From positions 1 through 55,575 of the forward strand of contig NW_026971791.1 in the NCBI RefSeq assembly GCF_026151205.1: a stretch of DNA of 55,575 nt, in the 5' to 3' direction. Made by a program: the position numbers and the translations under genes. Under the pieces are notes generated by a model. The model saw only the letters and a program-made list of their open reading frames with translations. It had not been told where the DNA came from and did no database searches. This stretch comes from Bolinopsis microptera (taxonomy: Eukaryota; Ctenophora; Tentaculata; Lobata; Bolinopsidae). Positions 1 through 14,198 of this stretch are shown piece by piece (position 1 is the first letter of the stretch; every line of letters starts with the position of its first letter).

Positions 1-167
1 TTTTTTTTCCCCAAAAAAAAAAAAACCAAAAAAAAATGGTTTCTAGGAGGGAAAAAGACCTCGCGTAAGGAAACCTTCATCCCAGAACCATCCAGCCAAT
101 CCCCGCTTCGCAAAACATCACGTTTTTTTCTTTTTTTTTAAACAAGAATGTCCCCACATATAGAGTT
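1..167. other. Degraded homopolymer-rich sequence at window edge
   Basis: The sequence is mostly runs of T, C and A, of the same kind as the long smeared tract further right. The ELYS exon appears to run into it from the right, since quality falls off from about position 240 downwards. Nothing can be annotated with confidence here; the exon's true 3' boundary is probably hidden in or beyond it. Confidence 0.6.
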
Positions 168-1666
168 TTAAAGTTTAACCCGTACCCTTTTTAAAAAAAC
201 CCCCCCCGAATTTCCCGATGGTAAAGGGGATTTTGGATGAATTTGTTTTTTTAAGTCTTTTTGGTCGAGATGGAAGATACTAGATATAGCATCGGCATCT
301 TCCCCAGAGAGAGTGTTTAAGTCCCGGATATCAAGATTATCTTTGTTGAGATACAGCACAGAGTATGCTACTACATACCCTTGCAAAGTCGTATCTAGAG
401 GCTTAGTATAGAAAACATTTAAAAGAGATCTTATGGTTTTAGGAGGAAACATATCATCTTCCCACAAGTCTGACAGACCTGAAATGTTATCCAGTAGCTC
501 TCCGATAGCCGTGAATCGTAAGGGTAACATCCGACACCCCAAGTCTTGGAGAGATGCGTGGCTGGACGGAAGTACCTGGACGTCGGTCAGGGCTAGGACT
601 GTTTTTGCGTACTGATAGGTGTGCTGGTAGAGGACGTGGTAGCTGTATTTTTTAGGGAGTACCTTTCTTAGTTTGTTTCCGAGATGTATGCAGTGTGATG
701 ACACTGATAAAAGTTCTCGGAGATTCTTCAGTTCTGTATCTCCGGTCGGGAGGCCACTCAACATTGGACTCATGGCATTGTTCAGAGCTATCTTCAAATC
801 GGGCAGGAATGTGGTGAGAAACTCAAAGACTTTCTGTCTACCTTTTTTGGATTGGACGAGAGTGTTGTGCTTGGTAAATATGCCTTTTAGAGCCAGATCT
901 GCAAGACCCTGGACACTGTTACCGGGGTCCAATACCAGCTCATTAGTTGGAAAGTAGAAGGCGTTAACGATGTTTTTACCAATGTAATATCTTACGATGG
1001 TGTTAAGCGAGCAAGGGAAAACATTACACGCTTCAGATGACGAAAGCTTCCCTCGAAACAGACTTTGAGCTTTGACTTTGACTGCTTGTAAGCAGCAGTA
1101 TGATGGCATCGAAGACTTTTCCAGAGGCAGGTAGGATATGTATGGCGATAGCCTAGCCACTTGATTAGGTGATCCCGGCATCTGAGCAAAGTACCAGGCG
1201 TTCAAATCAAACAGAACTGTAATGATGAATTTGGTGGTTTCCAAAGAGATGACCACCCCGTTGAAATCGTTACAACCCTGCAGATAGTTCACTCTTTGGA
1301 TCGCTTCAAAATCCACCAACCTCTTGAAAACTCCACTCTCCTTCCCAACAAACATGGGTTGAGACAGGTTGAAAGCAAAGCTCTGTATCAGTGACTCGAT
1401 TCTTCGGTATTGGTCATTGACCCCCGGTTTGTTCCCAACCACCTTGTTCCTAAACCTGAGCTGATACATGGTGGCAGTTGTCAGACACTCTAAACTGTTC
1501 TCCAGCTCTGTCTTGGAGTGAGTCACCCACAGGTAGAGGATGTTGTGAGGATCGTTCTCTGGAGCCAGGAGACTGAAGTTGGTGACAGGGTAGACGCCTG
1601 ACTGGAGGGAACTGGTGAATTGGAGGATTGCTTTAGAGCCGGCCACGGACCAGATTTGCCAGCCAC
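168..1666 (-). CDS. AHCTF1: ELYS/AHCTF1-like nucleoporin, internal exon (partial)
   Basis: ELYS (AHCTF1, MEL-28) binds chromatin through AT-rich DNA and nucleosomes and recruits the Nup107-160 complex to start post-mitotic nuclear pore assembly. The exon opens at 1666 after a clear acceptor on the minus strand (T-rich tract then cag, 1680-1667); the reading frame further upstream is intron. Recognition rests on segments aligning in order with vertebrate ELYS as I recall it: PENDPHNILYLWV near the exon start, VLFDLNAWYFAQMP about 130 residues on, and a later FPPKTIRSLLNVFYTKPLD segment matching the YPPASLHAVLDMY region. These cover the last blades of the N-terminal beta-propeller and the start of the alpha-helical domain. 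The C-terminal AT-hook part would lie off the left edge. From about 240 down to the stop at 168 the sequence is degraded, so the last 20-30 residues and that stop are not trustworthy. Neighbouring exons would lie in the smeared tract. Confidence 0.8.
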
Positions 1667-1880
1667 CTGGAAGTAAAAAAATTAGTGAAGTTGTTACGAC
1701 AACCAAAGTGTTTATATGAGTAATAGATAATATTATCATTATAATACCTTTTCATAGATAATAAATTATTATATATAGACACGGCAGGCAAACGCATTTA
1801 AATTTCAGATAGACCCCGCGGGGGCACGAGGTCTCTGTCCTTGTGTAAACACGAAGCGCAGCGAGTGTTTACACTTAATT
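1667..1880 (-). other. Intron adjoining the ELYS exon
   Basis: Clean AT-rich sequence directly upstream (in the gene's direction) of the acceptor at 1667-1668. No exon is visible. It holds a CCCCGCGGGG palindrome near 1815 and a 10-bp hairpin (listed separately), then enters degraded sequence at about 1880. Confidence 0.6.
1843..1874. repeat. 10-bp perfect hairpin with GC-rich loop
   Basis: GTGTAAACAC (1843-1852) and its reverse complement GTGTTTACAC (1865-1874) flank a 12-nt loop containing GCGCAGC. The loop word matches the GCGNAGC cores clustered at 18.7-18.9 kb, so this may be a single dispersed member of that repeat class. No function can be assigned. Confidence 0.6.
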
Positions 1881-4739
1881 TTTTGGGCGGTTTTTTTTGG
1901 GGGGGGAATGTTCCCCCATGAAATTAAAAGATGACGGGGCGGGTCCACGAAAAACCCTGCACAGAGAAAGTGAACCCAAAACTACACGATTCCCCCACGT
2001 GGGTTTTGCTTTTAAAAAAGCCCATGATCAAATTAAAACGTGGGACCATAAACGTAAACATTTTTGATTTTGGTAAAAAAGTGTGCGGGACCCCCCCACC
2101 CACTTGGTATTTAACCCCAAATTTAGGGGTAAAAAGGGGGGGGGGAATTGATTAGGAGGTAAAATTTTATCCCTTGGTAGGTTTATAAAAAAAATTTTTG
2201 GTAAAAATTTTCTTAAATTGTAAAACCCAATTTTTTCCATTATTGAACGTTTTTTTTTAAAAATTTTTTAATTTAAAGAGGGTTTTTTTTAAAAATTTTT
2301 TTTTAAAGGGGAAACTGGTTCCAGGGGGTGGAAAAAATTCCAAAGAAATTAAAAAATTTTTTTAAACTGAATTTTAAAAAAAGATTAAAAAAAAATTTTA
2401 ATTTAAAAGTTTTTGGGATTTGCCCCCTTTTGGGGGCCAAAAATTAAAAATTAAAAATTTACCAAATTTTAAAAAAAACCTTTAAACAGGTAGGGGGGCT
2501 GTCACTTAGTTTAAAAAAATTCAAATTTTCTTAAAAAAATTTTTTTGGGGGCGGGAAGGGGGAAAGTTTAATTGGGGTGGGAAAAAACAGGGTTTTTAAA
2601 AAAAAATTTTTTGTTGGTTAAAGGGGTTTTTGGAAATCACTAAGTGGGCCCCCGATTGAAAGTTCCATTCGGTTTTAAATGCAAAATCACCCCCCTTTGA
2701 GAAATACAAATATAAAAAAATTTTCCCCCTGTTTCCCCTTTTTTTTTTCAAATGAAAGTTCATAATTCCCCCCTTTCCCCTTTGATAAAGTTTTTTAAAA
2801 AGTAACTTATCAAAGGATTTCTTTTTAAAAAGGGGGCTACAAATTCCGGGGGAAAACCCCGGGGCCCGCGGGAAAAAAAATTTTAAAAAATATTAACAAA
2901 ACCCCCAGGTTTTTTTTGCTAATTTTTCTCCCCCCCAAAAAAACCCCCGGGCGAATCTAAAAACTGGAAATAAATTTTTGGGGGTGACCCAAAGGGGGGA
3001 AAAAAAATGTTTTTAAAAATTGAAAAAAAAAAAAACCCAAAAAAAACCCTCTAAAAATCTAAAAAAAAAGGAACTAACCCCCTTTTTTGAAGCCCCACAA
3101 CGGGAAACACCCCCCAAGTTTCCCCGCAACCCCTACACCTTTTACACACGTTCTCCCAAACCCCCCCCGGCCACCCCCTTCATTTTCCCAAGGCCCCGCT
3201 GTAGTTCCTTTTTCCCCCTGCCAAAATTTTGGGGTTTTTTAAAATATTAAAGGGAAAAAAAAAAACAAAAAGTAAAAATTTAATAACGAAAAAACTTTTA
3301 AATTTAACTAGCAAGGGGAAAAACCCCCCCCCCAAAAAAGTGGTGGTCAAGGGGGGTGGGAAAAGCCCAACCCCAAAAAAATTAAAATTAATTCCCCTTT
3401 TTAAATGTCAATTAAATGTCAAAATTAATTTTTCCCCAAAAAAAAATTTCAATTTATGTCCCCAAATTAAAATTTAAAAATTAATGTCCCAAAAAAATGT
3501 CAATTTAATGTCAATTAATGGGCCCCAAATTTAATGTCAATGTCAGTTTTTTTGCAAAAATTTTGGAAATCTGACCATTAATGGACACGATTTTTTTTCG
3601 ACCAAAGTTTAAAGGGAAGTTACCAAATTTTTTTACAAATTAAAAACTTTTATTTCCCCTCAAAAATTTTTAATTTTACTTTTCTAAACAAATGGGGGGA
3701 AAGTGGAAAAAGTTGGGAAAAAAAAAATTCAGATCATAAAACAATAAAAACAAAAATAATTACCGGTTTTTTTCCCAAATTTAATTTTTTTTTAAAAAGG
3801 GGGGTTGGGCATCCCCCGGGGGGTGGTTTTTATTTAACATCCAGAAAAAAAAAAAAAAAATTAAACGAAAAAAGCCCTTTTTTTATTTGAATAAACCGAA
3901 CTTTTAAAAAACCAGCTAAAAAGTTACCCTTCCTCATATTAAAAAAAAAGGCCCATTCCTTTGTATTTCCTGTATTTAAGAAACCAAAATAAAATATGGG
4001 GGGGGGGCCGGGGGGGGGACCGAAATTTGGGAAAGAAAATTGGGAAACTGGGGAAAAATTTTTTTTTTGGTGGGGCTTTTTAAAAAGGATCAAAACAGAA
4101 TAAGAAAACTTAAATTAATTTCCCCAAGGGGCATTTTTTTTTTTTTTTAAAACCGGTCCCCCCCAAACACTTTTAAACCCCGTTTAAATATCTTTAAAAA
4201 AATTTTACAAATAAAAAAAATAAATCCCCAAAATTTTTTAAAACCCAAAAATTAATGGGCCCCCCCTTAAATTTCCCAAATTTTTCCCCAATTTAATGCC
4301 AAATAAGGTCAAATTTTTTGGGGCCAAAAAAAATTTTCAAGGTCATTCCCGGGGTTTTTTTTATGGAAAACTGCCCCCCTTTTTGACCGTTTTCAAAAAC
4401 CCCCCCTGGTCAAGACCCCCAAAAAATTTTAAAAAATTTAATTACCTTTTTAATTGTTTTTGGGGGGGGGTCCAAAAAATTTTTTGGGCTCTAATCTTTG
4501 GGGACTTAAATTAAAATGAAAAAAAAGGAAAGTTTAGGAAAACGGGTTGAAACGCGCCCCCGTAAAACCGTGAAAAATTTGCAAACCCAACCTTTTTCAC
4601 GGGGTTTTGGGGTGAATAATAAACGTTTGTTTTTCCCCCGTTGGGGTAGCTACTTTTTTGTCCCCAAAATTTTTTGTTTTAAAAAAAAATATAATTTTTT
4701 TAAATTTTTTTTTCATAAAAAAAAATTGGTAGATCAACC

Positions 4740-7210
4740 GCCGGCCCCCTTATAGGGGGGCTTTTTCAAATTTTTATAGCCCCGGTATAAGCCCCCGCAT
4801 TAGCCGGTTTTTAGGTATCAAAAAATGGTTTTTAAACCCCCCCATAAAACCCCCCCGGAATAAGAATTTAATAAAAACTACATCGACTGAACGTTTTGTC
4901 AGGAGCCGGGCCATAAGAAATTCAGTGAAAACGGCTTTAGCCGGTTATAAACCCCGGCTAAAAAGCCCCCTTTAGGGGAAACGAAAAAATTTGGTTTTTT
5001 AAAAAAAGCCCCCGGGTTTTTAAAACCGGGGTAAAAACCGTATAAAAAATATTTAAAATCAACTTTTTTCGTACTGGAAAAAGATAGTTTCCCCGGAGCC
5101 GGCAAAAAAAAAATTTTCAGGAAACCGGCTATTTTGCCGGTTTTTTTTTAAACCCCCCCCAAATTTAAGCCGGCAAAGCCCCTTTAGGTAAAAACAGAAA
5201 TGTACAAGACTCCCAATGAACTTATTTTAAAATATTAAAACCCCACATTTTTTTAAATAATTTCGGGCCCCCGGGGGGAAAGGGGGAAAATTTGGGCCTA
5301 AATTTTGGGCCAAAGTTAATTAAAAATAAGATATTAAGGAAAGGATAAGGCCCTTAACCCCCCCCCTTTGCACGGCCCGGTTTAAATACTTTTGTCCAGC
5401 CCGGCTTTTGTCCAAAATTATAAGGCTAAAAGGGGGGTTTTGATTTTAAAACCCTAATTTCCGTATATCCTCTCCTTTAGGGGTTTTTAAAACTTTATAA
5501 ATTAACGTTAATTCGAACCGTTTTAAATCGAAAAAGGGGTTTAAATAACCTAAACCCCCAAACTATATTAAAGGTTGTAAACAAAGTTTAAGAAACTTTT
5601 AGCCGGTTAAAAAAACCCAGAAAATAACCCCCATTTTATAAAGGGCCCCTTAAGCCGGTTAAAATTATAAACGGTTTTTAAATAAACTCCTATAACCAGG
5701 CAAGAATGGTTTAAAAAACCTTAACCGGGTATCTGTAATGCGTTATAACCGCATAACCTTTTCGGAAAAAAAAGTTCTAACCGGCTTTAACCATTATTAG
5801 GAATAATGTTTAATACGTGCCCCCCATATAGCCCTCCCCCTTTGTAAAAATGTAGTAAATTAGACGGTTAAAGCTTTCCTTTTAATAAATTCCCAAGGCC
5901 AACCTTCAAGCTTACGGTTTAAATAATCTAATAGCCGGTTTATCCGTTTCATAACCCCTTTTTTACCTAAACCCCAAAACGGGCTTACGCATTAGGCCCT
6001 TTAAAAAATAATACTTATCCCTGGTTTTCCTAAACATATGCAGGTTTAAAAATCTTTAAGGCTTCCGCTAACCTTCCCAATGTAAAGTAGCCCGGCTCAA
6101 AATGCCTCCTAATAGCCGGCCTTAAAAAAACCGCTTTAGCCGCTATTACGGCACTTTTTTTTTAAAAACCGGCTTCCCCCCCCATTTAAAAGGGAATAAA
6201 AGTTTTAAAAAAAAAAAGGGGGGGTTACCTAAAAATTTTTCCCAAAAAATTTTTTTTGGGAAAAAATATTTCCCCCCACCCTTTCCCCTTTTTAAAAAGG
6301 GGTTTACCCCTTTAAAGGGGTTTCCCTTTTCGCTTTGGAAAAATTTTTTTATAAGCCGGCCCCCCGAAATATCCCTTTCAAATTAAAGGAAATTTTAAAT
6401 TTGAAATTAATATTCTTTTTAGCCGGCTTTAAAAACCGGGCCCTTATAAACCCCACTTTTGATCCTAAGCGGGGGAATAAGGGCCGGGGTTAAAACCGGC
6501 CTTAAAAAGCCCCCTTTTCCCCCTGAAATTTTTTTTTAGCCCCCCTCCCCGCCGGGGTTCAGTAAAAAGATGTAGGTTAGAATAAAATAAGGGCCCGAGG
6601 AAAAACGCTTTTTGGCCGGGGTATAAACCCACTTTTTTTTTAATTTCCCCAAAACGCTAAAAGCAACCACTTGGGGGGTTAAACACAAAAAGGGGAATAG
6701 CCCCTCCCTCAACCCAAAAAAATGTAAGCCCGGCCACTTAAAAGTTTTTTGCGGAAAAATTTCCCCTTTAGCCGGCCTCCCGACTTGGTCAAAACGTTAA
6801 AATTTAGTTAAAAATCTTTTTAAACCCCGGCCCTTTTTTAAACCCCTTTTTCCCCTTTCCTAAACCTTTAAAACCCCGGGTTTTAAAAAACCGGCCTTTA
6901 AAAACCCTTTTTTTCCCCTTTAAAAATTTTTTACCCGGCCCCCCTGACCCCTCGTTCATAGAAAAGTTTGTTGAGTTTTAAAAATCTTATAACCGGCTTA
7001 TAAAACCCCTTTTTTAAAAACCAAAACGGGGTTTAAAAAAGGGACTTTTAAAAACCGGGAATAGCCTCCCCTCAAAAAAACAAATTAAGCGGCTTAAACC
7101 TAAAACCCCCTTTTAAACCCCCCGGCCCTTTTAAAAATTTTTAGCCCCCCTATTTAAACCCCCCCTTAAAGGCCCGGTTTTTTTTAGCCCGGCCTTTTAA
7201 AACCTCGTAA
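4740..7210. repeat. Recurring AGCCGGTTA-like words inside the smeared tract
   Basis: Within the degraded tract this 2.5-kb section is enriched for CCGG-centred words such as tagccggtta, taaccggctt and aagccggc, every 30-150 bases in both orientations. It may be a degraded array of short palindromic repeats, but base quality prevents defining a unit length. Confidence 0.35.
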
Positions 7211-10200
7211 AACTAACCCAAAAATGGCCCCCAAAAAAGATTTTTTTTTTAGAGGTGGGGTTTTCCCCAAAAAGGTGGGGGAAAAAAGGTAAAATTTTTG
7301 GCCCAATTTTTTTTTGATTTAAAAATTTATAAAATTTTTTTCCTAGTTTTTTTTTTATCCCCCTCTTAAAAAAAATTTTTTGGTTTTTTTTAACTCAAAA
7401 TTTTGAGGGTATAAAAAAACAATTTTAAAAATGAAAGGTTTTCCCTTTAATTTTTTTAAAAATTTTTTTTAAAAATAAGGGCCCAAAGGGGGTTTTAAAA
7501 AATTTGGGGAAACCCCGAAATTCCCCCAAAAAACTACCAAAACACCATTTTTTTATCAAAAAATAGGGGGGCATGGTGGGAAAATTGGGAAAAAAAGATT
7601 TTTTTGAAAAATGGGTTAAACCTTTTTTAATAAATTTTTGTAAAAAACCCAAAAAAAAAATTTTGGGCCAAAAAACCCAAATAACTTTTCAAAAAACTTT
7701 TTTTAAAGGGGTTAAAAAAAGCGAAAAAAACCCCCAAAAAGCAAAAGGGAAAATTAATTTTTAAAATTCCCCCCCCGGGGAAAAAAAAAGTCCCCCGGGG
7801 CCAATTTTAAATAATAAAAAAAAAGGGATGAAATTTGGGGGAAAAAATACCAAAACCCCGGCCCCCCTCCCGAAAAGTACCCGGGTTTAAATTTTTTAAA
7901 GATATTTTTCCAAAATTTTTCCCAAGGGAACCCCTAAAAATCCCAAAAGTTGGCTAGGCCCCAAAATTTTTTGATCCCCCGGGGGGTTTTTTTTAAAAAA
8001 ATTTTTTTACCCGGAAAGGGCCCTTAAAGGGCCGGGAAAATAAAGGGAAATAACCCGTAAAAAATTGGGGTTTTAAAAACCTTTTGACCCCCCCCCTGAA
8101 AATTTAGTTAAAAATTTTTAAAAAAATTTAAAAAACCCAAGGGGACACTTTTACACAAAATTGAACCAATGAAGCTTGGGAAAACCCCAGATTTTTAAAG
8201 AAATTTTTCACAAAAAACGTTTGGCCCCTAATCATAAAATTCCCCTTTCCTTTTTTCTGGGGGAAAATTTTTCCCCCAAAGCTCCCCCCCAAAATCGGCC
8301 CCGAGTTTTCCCCCCATACACAAAGGGGGGCCCCCAAAAAAAAGAAGTTTACTAAATTTCAAAAACCCCAAACCTTTTTTGCTAAAAACCCCTTTCCCCG
8401 AAAAAAATAAAAGAAAAAAAATTTTGCTTTGTCGATTTTTTTGAATTTTTTTGACTTCAAAAGGGAAACAAAATTTTTTTAAAGTCCCGTAACGGGTTTT
8501 TTTTAAAGGCCTGGGAGGGATTTAAAAAAACCTTTTAAAAATTTAAACCCCCCCAAAAAAAGTATTCCCCAAACCAAAAACCCCTCCAAAAAGAAAACCC
8601 AAATTTTTCCCGTGGGTGGGCCTTTTTTCCTTTTCCACCCCAAAACTTTTTTTCGTTTTTTTGGAAAAAATCCTATACTAAAAATAAAAAAAAACTGGAA
8701 CATTAAAGGCCAAATTAAAAGGTTCCCCCAAAATTTTAAAAATTTTTTTTTTTTCCCATCCCCCCCCCTTTCGGGGGCCCGGGGGGGCCCCAAAAACCAA
8801 ATTTTGGGACCGGGGCCCGGGGGAAGAAGACTCGAAGGGCCCCCCCCAAAAACCAGTTTTTGGGAAAATAAAACCCGGGGCCACCCCCAATTTTTGGGGA
8901 AAAATACTCCCTTTTGGGGGATTTTTTATCCCCAAAGAAACCCTTTTCCCCCAAAAAATCCAAATTTTTTGCTAATTTTTTAAAAAACGGTTTTCGCCCA
9001 AAAAATTTCGAATATCATAAATTTTTTCTGGTTTAAAACCGAGCAAAGGAAAATTCCGGGTTTTAAAAAAAAATTCCCCAAAAAAAACCCCCGCTCCCCC
9101 GAAACCAAAAGGGTTTTTTAACAAAAAGGGAAAATTTTTTTTCCCCTTCCCAATTTCCCAAAAAAAAAAAACACCTTTTTTGGGGATTTAGCCCAAACCC
9201 CTAGAAACGAAAAACCCTTTTTTTAACAAAAATGTTTTTCCCTAGCGGGGGGTAAGTGAAAAGGTTTAATGGAAATGGGGGGCACGTTTTTCCCCTTTAA
9301 ATTAAAAAATTTTTTCGGGGAAAAACGGGTGAATTTTAAAATTTAAAGTGGGGGCAAAAACAATACTTTCCCCCCTTTTTGGGGGCCCGAAAAGAAAAAA
9401 GAAACCCTGGGTTTTTCCCTTAAAAAAAAAATTTTAAAACCGGGCCACCATTTTTCCGTTAAAAAAAAGGGGACCTTTTAAATTTAATCCCACAAACTTT
9501 TTTGGTTTTAACCCCCACCCCCCCCCCCCCCAAATTTTCCCGGGGGTTCCCCCGTCCCCCGGGGGTTTTCGCCAACCAAAAAACACACATTTTATCCCCT
9601 ATTTTTTACAAAACAGAAAAAAGGGGGGGAAAAGGGTTTTTAAGGCCCGGTTTTTCGTCCCCCCCAACCCATTTTTTTAAAAAAGGGACGGGCCCCCAAA
9701 AAGGGCCTCCCCCAAAACCCAGGGGTAAAACCTTTTAAAAAAAATTTGGGGGGTTTTTCACTATTTAAAGGGGAAAATTTTCGTGAAAAAACGCAAACCC
9801 TTTTAAATTAAAAGGGACGGGGTAAAAACTTTTTCCCGGGAAAAAGGGGCCCAAAAACCAAACAAAAGGGCCCTTTTTTTTCCAAAAAAAATATCCCCCC
9901 ACAGGGTTTAAATCCAAGCCCAGGAGAACAAACCTTTTTGACTTGGCCTTTTTCCTTTTTATAAACCCGGGAAAAAAACACTTTTTGACAACAAATTTAA
10001 TTTTTTTTTAAAAGGGGCCACTTGGGTTTGGGCCCCCTCCAAATGAAAAAAAAACCCTTAAAAAAAACTTGGGCTTTTTCCCCCCTTTTTTTTTTTTAAA
10101 AAACATTTACAAGGCCCAATGCTAAACCCCTTGGGGATTGGGGAAAAAAACCAATCAAGAGGCCCCAAAAACGAAGGGGAAAACTTTGGGGGAAAAAATT

Positions 10201-13200
10201 TTTTTCTGGGAAAAATTAAACCCAGGTTTTAAAGGGGAAAACTCAAAAAGGGGCCCCCCCAAAAAACCAAAACAACCCCCCCCTACATAACTTAGTATTT
10301 TTAAAATATCCCCAAAAAAAACAGGGGGCATTCAACCTTAAAATTCCCCTTTGTTACAAAAACAAATTTAAACCAAAAAATTAAAAAATTAACCCCCCCA
10401 CTTTTGAAAACGGAAAAAATTTTTTACTGCCCCAACCCCCGCCAAAATTAGTTTTTTCCGGAAAAAGACTCCTGGCCCTTTTCTCCCCAAAAATTTTAAA
10501 GGGCCTTTTTCACACAAAAAAACCCACCCCAAACACAAAATCAAAAAAACGCAAAACCTTAATTTTTCCCCAAAGAATCAAAATAAAACCCCCGCAACAA
10601 AACCACCCTACCCCCTTTTCCACTACACCCTACCCCGACCCCCCCACCCAAACAAATTTTCCCCCAAAAAACGCCTACGTTGGGGGGGAAAAAAAACCGG
10701 AACCGCGGGGGAGGGAAAAATTTTTTTAATCTTTAATTTTAAGTTAAAAGGCTCAAACCCCCTGGGCATTTTTTTAAAAATAAAAAAAATAAGAGAAAAA
10801 AATTTTAAAATGACATTTGTAAATTCCCGATTTAAAATTTAAAAAATTTTTTTGGGGGTTTTGGAAATTTAAAAACCTTGGGGGGAAAAATTAAATGGGG
10901 GGAAATAAAAAAAATTTTCCTTTTTTTACACAAAAAACCTTTAATTAAAAAATGGAAAAAGAAAAAATTTAAAAATTTTAAAATACAGCTTTTTATTATT
11001 TTCCCTTATTAGACCCTGAAGTTTTAAAAGATTTCAGATTTTCCCGTTTTTTTTTATTATATATTAAAATTTTTTCAAAAAAACCCCCCGGTTTTTAAAA
11101 AAACCCTTAAAGGGGGGGCCCCCCCCCCGGGTCCCCTTTTAAAAAAAATAAAACAAACTTTAATTAAAAAAGGGGAAAAAAAGAAAACTTTAAAAAATGG
11201 GGAAAAATTTTTTTGGGGAAAAATTTAAAGAAAAAAAGGTTTTAACAACTGGTTTAAGGGAAGATACATCAAAAAAAGTAAAAATTCGGGGACCCTGGGC
11301 CCAGTAAGGAAAAATCCCGAAATAAACAACCCCTTTTGGGTTTAAGGGCGAAGTAAAGTACATCAAAAATAAACCCCCCGGATCCCCTTCCCCTTTTAAA
11401 TTAAAAAACCCAAATTTCAACATTTTTTTTTTTCAAATTTTAAATTTTTCCCAAAGCAAAAAAAATTCCAAAAAGGGGGGAAAAAATTTGCAAAAATGGT
11501 TAATGAATTTTTTTTAAAAGGGAAAACGGTTTCCCAAAATTTTAAAAAATTTCCCCAAAACCCTTGGGAAAAAAACCCCCCCGGTTTTTGAGGAAAAAGT
11601 GGGGGGGGATTGGGGAAAAGGGAAAAATGAAAAGGTGGTTTCCCCCTTTTTCAACCGCCCCTTGAAACAGCTTAAAACCCCCAAAAAACCCATGTTTTTT
11701 AGGGAAAAAAAAAATGCAAAAACGAACCCCAAAAAAAAGAAATTTAAAAAAGGAAATTTCTGGCCCCCCCAAGAAAAAAAAAACCCTGGGAAAAAAAATT
11801 TTTGAAAATTTTGGGGGGAAAAATTGGGGGTTGGGAAAAGGTTGGGTTTAAAAAAGGAAAAATTTTTGGGGGAAAAGGGGCAAACTCAGAAAGAGACAAA
11901 AAACCTTTTCGCCTTTTTTTTGGGAAAAAAAAACCCTGCAAAAACCCTCCCCCCCCTTTTCACCGAAGAAGATCCCAAACCCCGCCCGTAAAAAGGGTTT
12001 TTCCCTCGAAGAAGATCCCAAAGTAAAAAATAAAGGTAAACTTTTTTGGGGGGTTTTCCGGGAACTGAGGAAAAATTTTTATGCAAAAGGAAACCGGGGA
12101 TTTTTGGTTTTTACCCCCTTTTCCAAAATAAAAAAAAAACCGAAAAAACTTTAGCTGTAAAAAAATTTTTGGGAAAAAAACACAATACCCAAGGAAAACC
12201 CCAGTCCAAAACCCCGTGAAATTCAAATTTTTATGCGCCCCAAAACAAGCTCGTTTTAACCAAACTTTTACAAAAAATTAAGCTTAAATTTTGACATTTT
12301 TTTAAGGGGGTTTGCTCAAATTTTTTTTTTCGCCCCAAAAGAAAAAACTGCCAAAAAAAGGGAAAGGGGGGAAAGGGGGCCTTTTAAAAAAAAAGCCCTT
12401 TTTGTCCCCCCCCTAAAAACCCAAAAAAAGGACCCCGGGAGAGCCCCCAAAAAAGGGCAAAAGAAAAAAAGGAAAATTTTTTAGTTTTTTAGCCCCGAAA
12501 AAAGGACCTTTGGGGAGTTTTTTTTATATTTTTCATAAAAACAATATTAAAATTTTTTTTATTTTTATTGGGTAAAATTTGGTTTTTTGCTAGGGCCCCA
12601 ATGTTAATTTGGGGGGGGGTGGGATTTTTTTGAAGCACAACCGGGTTTTGGTTTTTCCAAATCCTTTTTCCCCAAAACAAAATTTTGGGGGGTTTTTGAA
12701 ATACTGAGAAAAAATTGAAATTTGGGGGTAATTTTGGTTTTTTAACCTTTTAAAAATCGGGTTTTTAATTTTAACCCGCATTAATTTCTGGAAATTTTAA
12801 TAAAAGTTTTTGGGAAAAAAATTTTTAAAAAAAGAAAGAAATTAAATCATAGGGGTGAGCGGAAAATTTTTGAAACTAGTTCCCCCTGGTTAAAACCCGG
12901 TTTTAAAACACTAGCAAGGGAAAAAACCCTTTTTTTAAAACCCCCAAAAATGGGGGTCAAGAACCCCCCGAAAAGACCCCCAAAATAATTTTTTTACCTT
13001 TTAAAAATTTGGGGTTTTTTTGGAAAAACACTTGGAAAAAGGTTTCCCCAAAATTTGGGGGAAATAAAAAAATTTTAAAACCAAGGCAAAAAATTTTTAA
13101 AATTTTTTTCAAAGCCCCGGAAAAATTTTAAAAGGCCCATTTAAAAAAAATTTTAAAACAATTTTTAACCAAAAAAAAAAAGTTTTTTGTTGTAACCGGG

Positions 13201-14198
13201 AAAAACTTCCCTTTCGGTTTTTTTTTTTGGGAAAAGGGCCCCTGGGGAAAAATTTTATTTCCATGGTTGGGTTCCGGGAAAAAAGGTACGGAAAAAAACC
13301 TATATAAATTATTTTTTTTACGTCCCCGCCCCTTTTATTTTTAGTAAGAAAGGCAAAGCCCCCAATTTTGGGTAAATCCCGGGGGCCCCCCACGTGCCAA
13401 AAAAATTTCCCGTTGGGTGTTTTCAATTTCCAAAAAGTCGAAGGGTTAAAAACCTTTTTCTTTAAAAAAAAACGCCATTTTCCCCTCGCTAATTTTTTTT
13501 TTTCCCCCCCCTTTCCCGAACGTTTAATTAATAAAAAAATTAAAAGGGGCCCAAAAAATGAAAATTTTAAAAAAAAGCTGGCCTTTTTTCCTGGGCCTTT
13601 TTTTTTTCTACAAAAATTAAAAAAAAAATCGCGAGTTTTTTTAACCCCCATTTGCCCCAAACGGAAAAAATTGGGGCCCCTGCCGGATGGGGGCCCCCGT
13701 TAAAAAATTTTTTTTAAAATTTTTTATTGTTTTTTAAAACAAATGGAATTTTAAAAAAAAACCTTTTGGATAATTTTCAATGCTTTTTATTTTCCCCAAA
13801 AAATTTTTTGGAAAAAACCCCCGGGGGGAAAAAAAAATAAAAAATTCCCACCCTTTTTTCCCGGAAATTTTTTTAAGGGTCCCCCCGGAACAGTCCCCGG
13901 GAAGGGGAACGGTTTTTTTAAAAACCTTCCCCCCGGAAAAACATACATGATTTTAACCCTTTTGGGGATTTATGTGAGAAAAAGGTTTTAAACCCATATA
14001 GGGGCCCCCCCCTCATTTAAAAAAGGTGATGTTCCCTAAGTTTTGACCCCCATGGGTTCCCCCGTAAAAAAAACTCCCCAAAACACAGTATTTTGAAAAA
14101 AAACCAAGGCCCCCCAATTAACGCCTTTCCTTTTCCCCCCCGGGATTTTAAACAATTAAAGGGGGGGGGTTTTTAAAATGGAAAAAAACCCCATTTTA

